NCBI GenBank assembly: GCA_945873625.1
Contig: CAMCDS010000016.1
Coordinates: 1 to 48,428 of the forward strand
Source of the DNA: an uncultured Porphyromonadaceae bacterium
Lineage (GTDB): Bacteria > Bacteroidota > Bacteroidia > Bacteroidales > Muribaculaceae
DNA: 48,428 nucleotides
Reading direction: 5' to 3'
Shown: piece by piece, positions 34,433 to 43,498 of the stretch
Layout of the letters: every line of letters begins with the position of its first letter
Position numbering within the stretch: position 1 is the first letter of the stretch
Position numbers and translations under genes: made by a program
The notes under the pieces: generated by a model
What the model saw: only the letters and a program-made list of their open reading frames with translations
Told to the model about the DNA's origin: nothing
Databases searched by the model: none

Positions 34433-36805
34433 TCATTTCATGGCTTCGAGCTTCGACGCGTCGCCTACAAACCATACGAGGTCGCCGGCCTTAAGCACGG
34501 TCGAGGCATCGGGCTGCAGGTAGCGGTCGTCGCCGCGAAGTATCTTGATTATCATCGCGTAATAGTCGCGTCGGATATGGGTCTCGCCGAGCGGCTTGTC
34601 GATGATGGGCGAAGAAGGGGAGAGGCGAAGACTACGGAGCACGATTTCGGGCTGCGACTTGGGCACCTTCTTCATCGAGGCGTCGGCATCGCGCTCGAGG
34701 TCATCGTTGAGGCGTTTTATCTGGTCGTCGGTGCCGATAATGCCGAGCACGTCGCCGGGGAAGATACGTTCGTCTTTCGAGGGGAGGGGGAGAAATTTCT
34801 GTCCGCGCTGTATGCTCGACACGCTGACGCCATAGCCGTCTCTCAGACCCGAGTCGATCAGCCGGTCGCCTACAAACGAACTGTAGGGTCCCACTTCGAT
34901 GTAGGCCTGGTGCATGTCGTCGACCAGATTGTTGTTCTTGCCGAGGCGGGTGTTCTCGCGGATGTTGAGGTTGTCGATAAACCGCTGCTCCATAGCACGG
35001 TAGCGCGCCTTGAGCTTCCGCGAGGCGAAGATGATGATGAAGACGAAGCAGGCGGCGCCTCCGATCCATCCGATGGTGGAGTCGTAGGCAAGGGTAAGGA
35101 AATAGACGATGAAGAGGAGCGTCAGGATGTAGCGGGCCACTCGCATCACCACTGCCGGGACGTCGAACGATGCCTTGTCGCCGCCGTCGCTCTTCTTGGC
35201 GCCCTTCTTGTCGCCGTCGGGCGAGCTGAAGCAGAGCGCTCCGAGGAAGGGGAGCATCACGGCTATGGTGATGAGCGTGGCCGACAGGTGGCCCCATTCA
35301 TCGAGGTATTTCTCCATTACCGGGAAGAGGAGCATGCGGCTCAGGAGCAGTATGGCCACGAGTATCACCGAGTAGAGCACCATTCGGCCGAGGTTGCGGC
35401 TCACGGTGCGGTGCCACTGGTAGCGGGCCTCGCCTGCGTCGACCTCCTGCTTCGAATAGCGCGAGATGAGGAAGTCGAGCCCTTTGGGGAGGTGGCGCGC
35501 CACGAAGCCGTAGGCCGGGTCGGCGAAGCGGATGAAGTAGGGCGTAGTGAATATGGTGATTACCGACACGGCCACTATAATCGGGTAGAGCGAGTCCTGA
35601 AGCACGCCGAGGCTCATGCCGAGCGAGGCTATGATGAACGAGAACTCGCCTATCTGCGTAAGCGTGAATCCGCTCTCGATAGCCACCTTCAGCGTCTGGC
35701 CTCCCACAAGCATTCCGAGCGTGCCGAACACTATCATGCCGGTGATGACGATAACGACAAGCAGCAGTATCTCGCTCCAGTAGGTGGCGAGCACGCCCGG
35801 GTCGACCATCATGCCTACCGAGATGAAGAACACGGCACCGAAGAGGTTTTTGACCGGCTGCACCACTTTCTCCATCTTTTCGGCGGCCATCGTTCCGGCG
35901 AGTATCGAGCCCATCACGAAGGCTCCGAGCTCAAGCGAGAATCCGCACACCACCGAGAAGACGGCCATGGAGAAACACAGTCCCATCGACACCACAAGGA
36001 GCGTCTCGTCGTTGAGGTAGCTCCGTATCTTGTTGAGTCCCGAGGGGAGGATGTAGACGCCCACCAGAAACCATATTATCAGGAAGAATCCGAGCTTGCC
36101 TACACTGAAGAGCAGCTCCGTGCCCTCGACGTTGCCCATGGCAAGCGACGAAAGCAGCACGAGCATTAGCACGGCGAAGAGGTCTTCGAGAATGAGCACC
36201 GCGAGCACAAGCGAGGCAAACTTCTTCTGCCGCAGGCCCAGGTCGGTCAGCGACTTGAGTATGATGGTGGTCGACGACATCGAAATCATGCCGCCGAGGA
36301 AGATGCAGTTGATGAAATTGAGATGGAGCAGCTTGCCCACGCCGAATCCGGCAAGCACCATTCCCGTGATGATAATCAGCGCCGTAACCACGGCCGACCC
36401 TCCCGACCTCACCAGCTTCTTGAACGAAAACTCCAGACCGAGCGTGAACATCAGGATCACGATGCCGAGGTCGGCCCAGAACTCTATGTTGGCCAGATTG
36501 GAGATGGAAGGGAGATACACGAACTTGGGGCTCGCGAGGAATCCGGCAAGGATATACCCGAGCACCACAGGCTGTTTCAGCTTCTTGAACAGCAGGGTTA
36601 CGACAGCCGCCAGCAGCAGCACCCATGCCAGGTCGGTGATGAGTCCGTTGGTGGCGCTTTCGGCCTCGGCGGCCTGCTGATGCGATGCGTCGGCGTTTAT
36701 CTCGGTGAATGCTTCGTTTTCGAGCTGTTCGGTGGTCGGTGCCGCGAGGGCGGCGAACGACGAAGCCACCGGCAGCGAAGCGAGAATGGAAAGACGGCGT
36801 TTCAA
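34433..36805 (-). CDS. KefB/CPA2-type cation:proton antiporter with C-terminal RCK domains
   Basis: 790 residues. An N-terminal signal-like segment (1-21) and a short acidic stretch precede about 12 transmembrane helices (about 52-470) of the monovalent cation:proton antiporter-2 family: [44 protein letters not shown], and [16 protein letters not shown] second membrane pair (about 500-590) flanks a Lys/Asp-rich loop ([17 protein letters not shown]). The C-terminus contains two TrkA_C-like regulatory segments ([19 protein letters not shown] and [19 protein letters not shown]). Expected role: K+/H+ or Na+/H+ exchange gated by a ligand. Ion and ligand are not evident. Confidence 0.88.
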   Translation of the reverse strand: MKRRLSILASLPVASSFAALAAPTTEQLENEAFTEINADASHQQAAEAESATNGLITDLAWVLLLAAVVTLLFKKLKQPVVLGYILAGFLASPKFVYLPSISNLANIEFWADLGIVILMFTLGLEFSFKKLVRSGGSAVVTALIIITGMVLAGFGVGKLLHLNFINCIFLGGMISMSSTTIILKSLTDLGLRQKKFASLVLAVLILEDLFAVLMLVLLSSLAMGNVEGTELLFSVGKLGFFLIIWFLVGVYILPSGLNKIRSYLNDETLLVVSMGLCFSMAVFSVVCGFSLELGAFVMGSILAGTMAAEKMEKVVQPVKNLFGAVFFISVGMMVDPGVLATYWSEILLLVVIVITGMIVFGTLGMLVGGQTLKVAIESGFTLTQIGEFSFIIASLGMSLGVLQDSLYPIIVAVSVITIFTTPYFIRFADPAYGFVARHLPKGLDFLISRYSKQEVDAGEARYQWHRTVSRNLGRMVLYSVILVAILLLSRMLLFPVMEKYLDEWGHLSATLITIAVMLPFLGALCFSSPDGDKKGAKKSDGGDKASFDVPAVVMRVARYILTLLFIVYFLTLAYDSTIGWIGGAACFVFIIIFASRKLKARYRAMEQRFIDNLNIRENTRLGKNNNLVDDMHQAYIEVGPYSSFVGDRLIDSGLRDGYGVSVSSIQRGQKFLPLPSKDERIFPGDVLGIIGTDDQIKRLNDDLERDADASMKKVPKSQPEIVLRSLRLSPSSPIIDKPLGETHIRRDYYAMIIKILRGDDRYLQPDASTVLKAGDLVWFVGDASKLEAMK

Positions 36806-36887
36806 AACGGTATATCGGTTAGAGAAGCTAATTCAGTAAGTATTCTAATTAAAACGAGTAAGTGATTATTTTATCTTTTATACTCTG

Positions 36888-37460
36888 TCAGGTTTTGAAG
36901 CCCAGGAATGCGTATAGAATCATGCCGAGGAAGAACGATATGCCGATCCACATCTTCGTCTGGCGCGAATAGTCGTGGGCCATACGGCGGTAGTCTTCGG
37001 CGTCGTCGCGGTCGGTGCATCCTTCGGCCCATAGCCGGCGCGTCATTACTGCGAAGTAGATGGCTATCAGTCCGGTGATGGGGAAGCAGAGGAGGGTGAT
37101 GGCTATGGCTACGCCGAGATACGTGCGCGGGGGCACCGATGTGTCGGGCTCGTCGTCGACCGGCGCGCCGGGCGTGAGTCCCGATTTCTCCACTATGCGG
37201 CGGAATTGCAGGGGCACGCCGGAGAAAGCGTCGCTGTCGCTGCCGCCGCTCTGTTCATGCTCCTGTGCTGTCGCAGGCAGGTCGGCTCCGGCGAGATGCC
37301 TGCGGTAATAGCGGCATATTTCGGCCACTTCGCGCGCCTTCTGCCAGTCGGCCATCGTCTTGCACCATACGTAAGTGTCGGGTCTCACGCCGGCCCCGGC
37401 AAGCTCCTGAAGCTCGAACGGTCCGCGCCGTTCGCCCTCTATCATTGCGAAATAGCGCAT
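36888..37460 (-). CDS. GYF_2 (DUF4339) plus dispanin/CD225-like membrane protein
   Basis: 190 residues. Residues about 2-48 form a GYF_2 domain: FAMIEGERRGPFELQEL and VWCKTMADWQKAREV, the W...M.DW pattern. A variable linker follows. Residues about 110-187 resemble the CD225/dispanin (interferon-induced transmembrane protein) fold: PPRTYLGVAIAITLLCFPITG, LIAIYFAVMTRRLWAEGCTD, then SRQTKMWIGISFFLGMILYA, that is, two membrane segments with a conserved basic loop. In bacteria such proteins have no settled function. It is 6 bases after a two-GYF_2 paralogue, so the pair is cotranscribed. Confidence 0.8.
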   Translation of the reverse strand: MRYFAMIEGERRGPFELQELAGAGVRPDTYVWCKTMADWQKAREVAEICRYYRRHLAGADLPATAQEHEQSGGSDSDAFSGVPLQFRRIVEKSGLTPGAPVDDEPDTSVPPRTYLGVAIAITLLCFPITGLIAIYFAVMTRRLWAEGCTDRDDAEDYRRMAHDYSRQTKMWIGISFFLGMILYAFLGFKT

Positions 37461-37466
37461 AAGACG

Positions 37467-38204
37467 TCAGATGATGCCTGAGAAGAGACCTCCGATGAAA
37501 GCGAACACCGAACCCACGAGACCCACGCCTGCGAATACGAGCGAGATGATGGTCATGGTCCGCGCCGTGGAATTGGCCTGGTCGCCCATCATGTCGTTGC
37601 CCATCGCGTAGGCGTCGTTGGCCTTGTTGGCCTGCACGATGCCGATTATGCCGAACACCACTCCGATGCAGCTGAAGAGGAAAGCGGCCACAGTGCCGGC
37701 CACAGCCCAGGGCAGCCAGTTGGTGTGTGGCATCGGGTAGCCGTTTATGTCGTGGCGGGGAGGAACGCCGTAGCTGCCTCCGGCGGCGTAGCGGGCGTTG
37801 GAATTATAATAGCCGGGGGCTTCCGGCGGCTCAGATGCGCGGCGGGCGTTGATGGCGTCCATCAGGTCCGGGCGTGTGTGGGCGGGAGCCCAGTCGGCCA
37901 TACCCTGACACCATACGGGTGTGTCGGCGCTTATCCCTTCTGCCGCAAGGCTGCGGGCGTCGAGAGGCCCGATGCGCCTTGAGCCTGACATAGCGTAGTA
38001 GTATGCGGCGGAATAATTGTCGGCAGCTCCTTTCGCGGCTGCGAAGATGTCGGCCAGCTCGGCCAGTTCCGAAGCCGGAGCCCAGTCGGCCATCCCCTGG
38101 CGCCACACCATGGTGTCGGGGCGAAGTCCGATTCCGCGCATGGCCTCAGCCGTATACGGTCCGCGGCGCTCACCTTCGGAGATAATATAATATTCGGTAT
38201 TCAT
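37467..38204 (-). CDS. Double GYF_2 (DUF4339) plus dispanin/CD225-like membrane protein
   Basis: 245 residues. Two tandem GYF_2 domains, about 4-52 (YYIISEGERRGPYTAEAM, VWRQGMADWAPASEL) and about 67-115 (YYAMSGSRRIGPLDARSL, VWCQGMADWAPAHTR). After a Gly/Tyr-rich linker comes a CD225/dispanin-like part (about 158-243): HTNWLPWAVAGTVAAFLFSC, GVVFGIIGIVQANKANDAYA and a second membrane helix. Many bacterial GYF_2 proteins join this module to membrane domains; GYF domains elsewhere bind proline-rich peptides. The promoter is directly upstream. Partner proteins are not apparent in the window. Confidence 0.82.
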   Translation of the reverse strand: MNTEYYIISEGERRGPYTAEAMRGIGLRPDTMVWRQGMADWAPASELAELADIFAAAKGAADNYSAAYYYAMSGSRRIGPLDARSLAAEGISADTPVWCQGMADWAPAHTRPDLMDAINARRASEPPEAPGYYNSNARYAAGGSYGVPPRHDINGYPMPHTNWLPWAVAGTVAAFLFSCIGVVFGIIGIVQANKANDAYAMGNDMMGDQANSTARTMTIISLVFAGVGLVGSVFAFIGGLFSGII

Positions 38205-38221
38205 TGCTTGGATTTAAAACG

Positions 38222-38253
38222 CAAAAGTAATCAAAAAATCCCGTAACTGCAAA
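38222..38253 (-). promoter_or_regulatory. Promoter of the GYF_2/dispanin gene pair
   Basis: TTTG (38250-38253, minus), a 20-base spacer and TACTTTTG (38222-38229), a full -7 match. The predicted transcript starts about 10 bases before ATG 38204, an unusually short leader. Confidence 0.65.
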
Positions 38254-38271
38254 TCAGGCGCCGGGTGCCGG

Positions 38272-39444
38272 TCAGTAGCGGCAGGTGTATTGCAGGCGAG
38301 TGTGGCGCCAGCGGCGCATGCGGAACATGAAATTCCCTATCGGATGCCATAGCAGGAAGGGGACGAGTGCCCATAGCAGCCGCGTAGAGCCTATCCACGG
38401 CGCGGCCACGCGATAGAGCGTAATCTCCATAATCCAGAAGCAGAGCAGTATGGCCGCGGCTGTGGCTGCCGGTATCCATTGCGGCAGGGTGAGCAGCGTG
38501 GCCGCCACCGCTCCTCCGAGCACTATCCACTGAGCCCACGACACCATCGAGGCCTGCAGAAAAGGCACCTTGGGGAGCTTTCGGGCTGTGAAGCTGTAGC
38601 GCTCGCGCAGGTCGAGCAGAGCCTTGTCGGTGATGTCGCCCCATTCCTGGGTAAGCCTTGCCTCGGGCGATATCTGTATGGCGGTGTTTTCGCGTGTGGC
38701 TATCTCGGTGAGGAAGATGTCGTCGTCGCCCGGGTTGAGGTGCACCGACCGTGAATATCCCTTGGCCTCGAAGAAGAGCGACCGGCGGAAGAGGAGGTTG
38801 AATCCGTCGCCGCGTATCGGGCGGCGTGTGGCCGCGCTGAGCCACTGCAGCGTGCGCTGTGTGAAGTCAAACTGCCTGTAACGTCTTTTCAGCCCCGAAA
38901 GCGGCGAGAAGTCGGGCCTCGTGAGTCCGAGCACCACCTCCTTCTGCGGATTGCTTATCACCGGCGTCATCATCAGCGACAGCCAGCGGGGCGACTGCAT
39001 GAGGCAGTTGCTCGCTGTGGTGAGCACATACTCCCCCTTGGCGGCCTTTATTCCGAGCGTGAAGGCCAGCTTGCGGCGCGAGAGGTTGTGGGAGCCGGGG
39101 GGGATGAACGTGAAGTGGACGTCGGGGAAATCAGCCGAAAGCCGCTTGCGCATCTCGGCCGACTCCGTGGCCGAGGTGTCGGCCACCACCACCACAGAGA
39201 AATTGGGATAGTCCTGAGCGAAGAGCGCCTCAAGATACGGGCGCGGGTCGGTCGAGCGGTCGAAGTCGTAGACCACCACCGTCAGCGACGGTGCCTTGCG
39301 CTGATCAGTCGCCGGGTCGTAGGCTTCGGTGTCGTCCGTATTCTTGACGCGTCGGAGCAGGTCGAGCGGCGATGCCGTCAGCCCGAGCACAATGAGCATG
39401 GCCGTTACGGCTGCCGCGAGGAATATGATAGGAAGCGAAAACAT
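38272..39444 (-). CDS. Membrane-bound family 2 glycosyltransferase
   Basis: 390 residues. An N-terminal membrane anchor (LPIIFLAAAVTAMLIVLGLT), a GT-A catalytic domain (about 50-290) and about three C-terminal membrane segments (about 300-375). Seen: LTVVVYDFDRSTDPRPYLEALF, AQDYPNFSVVVVADTSA, the acceptor-side acidic triplet PGDDDIFLTE and a TQEWGD in place of the usual QxxRW. The domain lacks an obvious first DxD (GEYVLTTASNC), so metal binding may be altered. Expected to add a sugar to a lipid-linked or polysaccharide acceptor at the inner membrane. It is not in a visible polysaccharide cluster, so the substrate is unknown. Confidence 0.83.
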   Translation of the reverse strand: MFSLPIIFLAAAVTAMLIVLGLTASPLDLLRRVKNTDDTEAYDPATDQRKAPSLTVVVYDFDRSTDPRPYLEALFAQDYPNFSVVVVADTSATESAEMRKRLSADFPDVHFTFIPPGSHNLSRRKLAFTLGIKAAKGEYVLTTASNCLMQSPRWLSLMMTPVISNPQKEVVLGLTRPDFSPLSGLKRRYRQFDFTQRTLQWLSAATRRPIRGDGFNLLFRRSLFFEAKGYSRSVHLNPGDDDIFLTEIATRENTAIQISPEARLTQEWGDITDKALLDLRERYSFTARKLPKVPFLQASMVSWAQWIVLGGAVAATLLTLPQWIPAATAAAILLCFWIMEITLYRVAAPWIGSTRLLWALVPFLLWHPIGNFMFRMRRWRHTRLQYTCRY

Positions 39445-39543
39445 TCGGTTGGATTATGTTTGAAGGTTGTGGATGTCTGACGGCGGCGCCCCCTGCGTGA
39501 CGCTGACGCGACCGTCAATGTATAGAACACCCGAAAAGGGAGA

Positions 39544-39568
39544 ATTATTCGGTCGCGCCTCGAATAAT
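39544..39568 (-). terminator. Hairpin terminator after the phospholipase gene
   Basis: ATTATTCG (39544-39551) and CGAATAAT (39561-39568) form a perfect 8-base stem just after the stop at 39571. On the minus strand it is followed by TCTCCCTTTTCGGG, a modest T-rich tail. Confidence 0.55.
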
Positions 39569-39570
39569 CG

Positions 39571-40413
39571 TCAGAATTCCGAGAAGAACTTAGGCTTGAT
39601 CACGATGCCGGCCCTCAGGCGCGAGTGGAAGACGTTGTAGTCGAGCAGCGACTCGCCATAGCCGTTGTAGTATTGCACGAAGAAATACTGGTTGCTCTTG
39701 CGGTGGAAAAGCCAGTTGAACTCGAAGATGGTGTTTACGCTCAGGTTTCGCGTGGCTCGTTTCACGAACGTAAGTCCGAATCCGAATTTACGGTCGGGGG
39801 TGGTAACCGTAACGCCTGTCTGGAATATGCCGCAGTATTTCAGTATGTCTTTGTTGTTCTGTCCGTCGATGATGGGAATCCATACCTTGCCGTGCACCAT
39901 CAGCCATTCGTCGAGCAGCACCGAGCCGGAGAGCGAGATGCGGTTCCAGCTTCGGCTGTCGGTGCCGTCGCGGCCGTTGCTCTCGTGTTCGATGAGCAGC
40001 GTCATCTTTCCGACATATCGGTCTTTGTTGAAGAACGGCTTTGATATTCCGATTCCCGGATTGAAATTGAGGTCGCGCATCGGAAGCGAGCGCTCAAACA
40101 CGTTCCAGAACGTCTTTTGCGTGTACATCAGGAAGATAAACGTGTTCCACGGGAGTGTCGACTTCGTGAGCCTTTGCGCGATTGAAATCTGAAATTTCAC
40201 GTCGGAATTGGTCTTCGACGGTTTCTGCCCGGGCAGCAGCGTGGTTCCGACGGTGAAGTAGTTGTCTTTATAGAGTCCGAAATACGGGCCGTTGTCAAAT
40301 TCATTTCTGAGCGAGTCGATGAAATGCTTTTGGTCGTGCATGGGGATAATCTGCGCGACGGCCGGCAGGAGCGATGCGCAGAATAGCAGCATTATGACAA
40401 GACGGTTTTTCAT
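39571..40413 (-). CDS. pldA: Outer-membrane phospholipase A (PldA/OMPLA family)
   Basis: 280 residues with a signal peptide (VIMLLFCASLLPAVA, cut before QIIPM). The OMPLA signature IEHESNGRDG followed by TDSRSWNRISL gives His143, Ser145 and Asn157, matching the His-Ser-Asn catalytic triad of the E. coli enzyme. The remainder is a 12-strand barrel ending in the terminal Phe (KPKFFSEF). It hydrolyses phospholipids that have reached the outer leaflet, keeping membrane asymmetry. The length is close to the E. coli protein. A -7 box stands about 32 bases upstream, and the gene appears monocistronic. Confidence 0.9.
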   Translation of the reverse strand: MKNRLVIMLLFCASLLPAVAQIIPMHDQKHFIDSLRNEFDNGPYFGLYKDNYFTVGTTLLPGQKPSKTNSDVKFQISIAQRLTKSTLPWNTFIFLMYTQKTFWNVFERSLPMRDLNFNPGIGISKPFFNKDRYVGKMTLLIEHESNGRDGTDSRSWNRISLSGSVLLDEWLMVHGKVWIPIIDGQNNKDILKYCGIFQTGVTVTTPDRKFGFGLTFVKRATRNLSVNTIFEFNWLFHRKSNQYFFVQYYNGYGESLLDYNVFHSRLRAGIVIKPKFFSEF

Positions 40414-40444
40414 TCAGTCAGGGTATCAGTTCAATTTGAAACCG

Positions 40445-40452
40445 CAAAGTTA
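40445..40452 (-). promoter_or_regulatory. -7 box for the phospholipase gene
   Basis: TAACTTTG on the minus strand, a perfect TAnnTTTG match 32 bases upstream of ATG 40413. No TTTG is found at the expected -33 distance. Further upstream (40,500-40,540) is a short tandem AATCCGACC repeat of no obvious meaning. Confidence 0.5.
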
Positions 40453-40609
40453 ACGAAAAAAGGTGAGAAAACCACTCTCCGCACGCTAAACAGAACACAC
40501 TAAGCCCCAATCCGACCAATCCGACCAATCGACAGCTTCGCAATCTACCTTGCCGACGCCTCCTCCAAAGCGACGAGCACCTCATGTGATAAAAAGGCGG
40601 GTTTGCAAA

Positions 40610-40656
40610 TTTTAAATGCGATTTCGTGCAGAAATTGCATGAAATCGCATTTAAAA
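40610..40656. terminator. Perfect 16-base palindromic terminator
   Basis: TTTTAAATGCGATTTC (40610-40625) and GAAATCGCATTTAAAA (40641-40656) form a perfect stem with a 15-base loop. The A/T ends supply a T-run on either strand. It lies between the broken SLC13-type gene and the phospholipase promoter, so it ends the panB-side transcript. Confidence 0.75.
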
Positions 40657-40682
40657 CAGGTGGTTTGGGTGTTTTGCCGGCG

Positions 40683-41156
40683 TCAGAAGGGGAAGAAGAG
40701 GGGAATGGTGAGTATCATCAGCAGGCCGAGAAGGAGCTGAAGCGGGGCACCTACCTTCACGTAGTCGAGAAATGAATACTGGCCTGCGGGCATCACCAGG
40801 GCGTTGCGGAAGTCGAGCTGGGCTATTGTCTCCTTCTGTATTCCCGAGTTAGGCATTATCACTATCTCGGCCAGGCCGATGTCGTAGAAGTCGAGGTTGC
40901 GTCGCGTCTCGTTGTTGTTGTCGGCTATATGCAGGCCGTAGTCGGCCACGAATCGCTCCACGTTGGCACGCGGTCCGCGGATGAAGAGGATGTCGCCGGC
41001 GTCGATCACCGACGATGCCTTCGGGGCTTCCTGAGTGGTGAGTATCCCCGAAAGGGTAAGAATCAGCAGCGCCACAAGCGCCACAATGTCGGCCCGTATG
41101 CGCCCCCAGACGAATCCGGCTGCCGCAAGCAGGAGGGTTATGAGGGTTATATACAT
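40683..41156 (-). pseudogene. Internally deleted SLC13-family permease
   Basis: An open frame of 157 codons stitched from three parts of a permease normally near 600 residues. Residues 1-44 (MYITLITLLLAAAGFVWGRI, RADIVALVALLILTLSGIL) are the usual first two helices. Residues about 48-113 (DAGDILFIRGPRANVERFVA, NLDFYDIGLAEIVIMPNSGI) are the central TrkA_C regulatory region. Residues about 117-157 (NALVMPAGQYSFLDYVKVGA, PLQLLLGLLMILTIPLFFPF) are the last helix. All ion- and substrate-binding helices are missing, so transport activity is unlikely. The frame is intact, which leaves open a small-protein role. It follows a DcaP-like porin gene. Confidence 0.75.
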
Positions 41157-41225
41157 AGTCGTGTCATTGCCCGGCAGGGGCTTTGGTAGGTTGGTGTCGG
41201 AGTGGGGGTGAGATTGCCCGGCGGG

Positions 41226-42521
41226 TCAGAATGAGAGCTGGAGCGAGAGCTGCAGGCGCGAGTCGTGGGCCTGCGTGCCGTCGTAGTTCACGCGGCGGCC
41301 GTAGATGTATTCGGCTCCGGCCTGAAGGATGCTCGTGATGTCCCAGAAGACGTTGCCGACCGCATACTGCGCGTAGCGGTACTGGTCGTCGGCCACAGGC
41401 ATGGCGCAGCCGTCGGCGTATGTGCGCACGTGGGAATACGTGGCCGAGGCGAAGACGGTGGGCGAGATGTTGAACTGCAGGCCTCCGTATGCACCCCAGG
41501 CCTTGACGGCGTTCATCACGTCGGCGTTGTCAGCGGTCGGGAGCATGTCCATTCCGCATCCGGCGAGGTCCTGGATATTGCTTGCTATTCCCTTGCCGTA
41601 AAGCCCCTGATAGTAGGCAGTGAGCCAGGGAGTGATTGCGGCCGAGCCGCTGAGCTGTATGCCCCAGCCCACCTTGTCGACATTCTTTCCGGACGCTGGG
41701 TTATGGTAGAGCATATTGCGCATCACGGCCGAGAAGCGGAGCCAGCTGTTGCCTCCGTCCCAGCTCCAGCGGATGAATGCCGGGATGTCGGGCACGCGCT
41801 GGTTCACCTTATAGGCACCGGCGCCGTCGGCGTCAGTAACGGAATACATCGGCATCTCCACGCCTATGCCGGCGCTCCATTCCTTCTTCTTGCCGAAGTC
41901 GAACGAATAGTCGACGAGGGCGTTTCCGAGCGACGACGAGGCGTTGGGGCCTTCATAGTCGACGGTAGGGGGCGTTGAGGCGGGGTCGGCGAAGAGGGCC
42001 TTGTCGTAGCCGGCCTTGAAGCCGCGGTATTTGATGTAGGCGTATTGCAGGGCGGGGGCGTAGTCCTCGCCGAGGAGGTTGGCGCCGACGAAGGCACCTA
42101 TCTGGTTGTCGCTTCCGGGGAGGCCGACGAAGTTGAGGAAGAGGCTCGACTGCTGGGCCGAGAACTGCACCAGGCCTCCGTCGCCCCGCCGACGCGACGT
42201 GGATATGGCGGAGGTGATAAATTCGTTGGGGTTGTGCATCGGGTTGCCGAAGTCGTAGCCTACGGTGGCCTTCACGTGGCCTCCGATTCCGATGTAGAAC
42301 GAGCGGTCTTTGCCTATTACGGCGAAGCGGGGCACCGACGAGCCGAACTCCGTCGGCGCGTTGGCGAGCAGGTATTCATATACGAGTACGCTGTCGGTTT
42401 CGTTGAAGAGTGTCTTTACATAGCCGTCTCGTTTTTGCGTAGGGTGATACTGCGCTGAGACAGTCAGGGTCGAGGCGAGCAAGAGTGCCGCCGGGGCGAT
42501 GGCTTTGAGCGATAAGGTCAT
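41226..42521 (-). CDS. DcaP-like outer-membrane porin
   Basis: 431 residues with a signal peptide (APAALLLASTLTVSA, then QYHPT). The N-terminal YVKTLFNETDSVLVYEYLL is a short periplasmic helix. The barrel begins SFYIGIGGHVKATVGYDFG and contains AQQSSLFLNFVG, IGAFVGANLLGE, YIKYRGFKAGYDKALFADPA and PPTVDYEGP, all characteristic of the DcaP family of trimeric porins. It ends LQLSLQLSF with terminal Phe. Acinetobacter DcaP passes dicarboxylates and other negatively charged small molecules. Here it is followed after 69 bases by a broken SLC13-type permease and preceded by panB 50 bases upstream, so all three may share a transcript. Confidence 0.85.
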   Translation of the reverse strand: MTLSLKAIAPAALLLASTLTVSAQYHPTQKRDGYVKTLFNETDSVLVYEYLLANAPTEFGSSVPRFAVIGKDRSFYIGIGGHVKATVGYDFGNPMHNPNEFITSAISTSRRRGDGGLVQFSAQQSSLFLNFVGLPGSDNQIGAFVGANLLGEDYAPALQYAYIKYRGFKAGYDKALFADPASTPPTVDYEGPNASSSLGNALVDYSFDFGKKKEWSAGIGVEMPMYSVTDADGAGAYKVNQRVPDIPAFIRWSWDGGNSWLRFSAVMRNMLYHNPASGKNVDKVGWGIQLSGSAAITPWLTAYYQGLYGKGIASNIQDLAGCGMDMLPTADNADVMNAVKAWGAYGGLQFNISPTVFASATYSHVRTYADGCAMPVADDQYRYAQYAVGNVFWDITSILQAGAEYIYGRRVNYDGTQAHDSRLQLSLQLSF

Positions 42522-42571
42522 TTTGGGTTATATTAGATGAAGTGGAATCTTCGGTTTCAACGCTGCGGAGG

Positions 42572-43393
42572 TCAGTATTGTTCTGCCTCGGAGGGGAAGT
42601 CGCCGTGTTTCACGTCTTCGATGTAGTGGCCCACGGCCTCGGTGATGACCCCGTGCAGGTCGGCGTAGCGGCGCAGGAAACGGGGCGAGAATCCTCGGTT
42701 GAGACCGAGCATGTCGTGCATCACGAGCACCTGCCCGTCGCACCCCCCTCCGGCGCCGATGCCGATGATGGGTATGGTGAGTTCTCTGGCCACTCTGGCG
42801 GCGAGCGAGGCGGGCACCTTCTCGATTACGATACCGAAACACCCTATCTCTTCGAGCATACGGGCGTCGGCAATCAGCTTCTCGGCCTCCTCCTCGCTTT
42901 TGGCGCGGACGTTGTAGGTGCCGAACTTATTGATCGACTGCGGGGTAAGACCGAGATGACCCATCACCGGTATGCCGGCCGAGAGTATGCGCTCTATCGA
43001 CTCACGCACCTCCGAGCCTCCCTCGATCTTGACGGCCTCGGCGTGGCTCTCCTTCATGATGCGGATAGCCGAGGCGAGGGCCTCCTTCCAGTTGCCCTGA
43101 TAGGAGCCGAAGGGCATGTCGACGATCACGAGGGCGCGGTTCACGCCCTTGACCACCGACTTGCCGTGGTAGATCATCTGGTCGAGTGTGATGGGGAGGG
43201 TGGTGACGTTGCCGGCCATGACGTTCGACGCCGAGTCGCCCACGAGTATGCAGTCGATGCCGGCCTCGTCGAGTATGCGGGCCGAAGTATAGTCGTAGGC
43301 CGTCAGCATCGAAATCTTCTCGCCGCGCAGTTTCATCTCGATGAGGCGGCGGGTGGTTACTTTTCTTAAATTGTCAGAAGTGTTTGTCGACAT
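42572..43393 (-). CDS. panB: 3-methyl-2-oxobutanoate hydroxymethyltransferase
   Basis: 273 residues, cytoplasmic. First committed step of pantothenate and coenzyme A synthesis: methylene-tetrahydrofolate plus 2-oxoisovalerate gives ketopantoate. Conserved segments: [57 protein letters not shown] (substrate and metal site), [16 protein letters not shown] and [20 protein letters not shown]. Length and motif order match the family throughout. A -7 box lies about 20 bases upstream, giving a very short leader. panC and panD are not in the window. Confidence 0.97.
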   Translation of the reverse strand: MSTNTSDNLRKVTTRRLIEMKLRGEKISMLTAYDYTSARILDEAGIDCILVGDSASNVMAGNVTTLPITLDQMIYHGKSVVKGVNRALVIVDMPFGSYQGNWKEALASAIRIMKESHAEAVKIEGGSEVRESIERILSAGIPVMGHLGLTPQSINKFGTYNVRAKSEEEAEKLIADARMLEEIGCFGIVIEKVPASLAARVARELTIPIIGIGAGGGCDGQVLVMHDMLGLNRGFSPRFLRRYADLHGVITEAVGHYIEDVKHGDFPSEAEQY

Positions 43394-43412
43394 TTCGGGT
43401 AGTTTTAGTCCG

Positions 43413-43420
43413 CAAAATTA
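43413..43420 (-). promoter_or_regulatory. -7 box for panB
   Basis: TAATTTTG on the minus strand, a full TAnnTTTG match, 20 bases before ATG 43393. No TTTG is seen at the -33 distance. It is just downstream of the terminator at 43442-43477, as expected for an independent promoter. Confidence 0.5.
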
Positions 43421-43441
43421 GTAAAAAACATTCATTTACGA

Positions 43442-43477
43442 AGAATGCCGGGCGAAAACTTTTCGGCCCGGCATTCT
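43442..43477 (-). terminator. Strong hairpin terminator before panB
   Basis: AGAATGCCGGGC (43442-43453) and GCCCGGCATTCT (43466-43477) form a perfect 12-base stem, with a GAAAACTTTTCG loop that can extend it. It follows the decayed gene ending at 43499 and isolates it from panB. Confidence 0.75.
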
Positions 43478-43498
43478 CTATGGGTATCGGTGAGGGGG

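Noticed and set aside
34404..34475. Longer start for guaA (24 extra codons) and similarly for the LegB-like gene (27 extra codons)
   Set aside because: The extensions are charged and unlike the families, while the internal ATGs begin exactly at the conserved first strand ([23 protein letters not shown]).
40500..40545. Tandem AATCCGACC repeat
   Set aside because: Only two full copies and a partial one, in non-coding DNA between a promoter and a terminator; too short to support a function.
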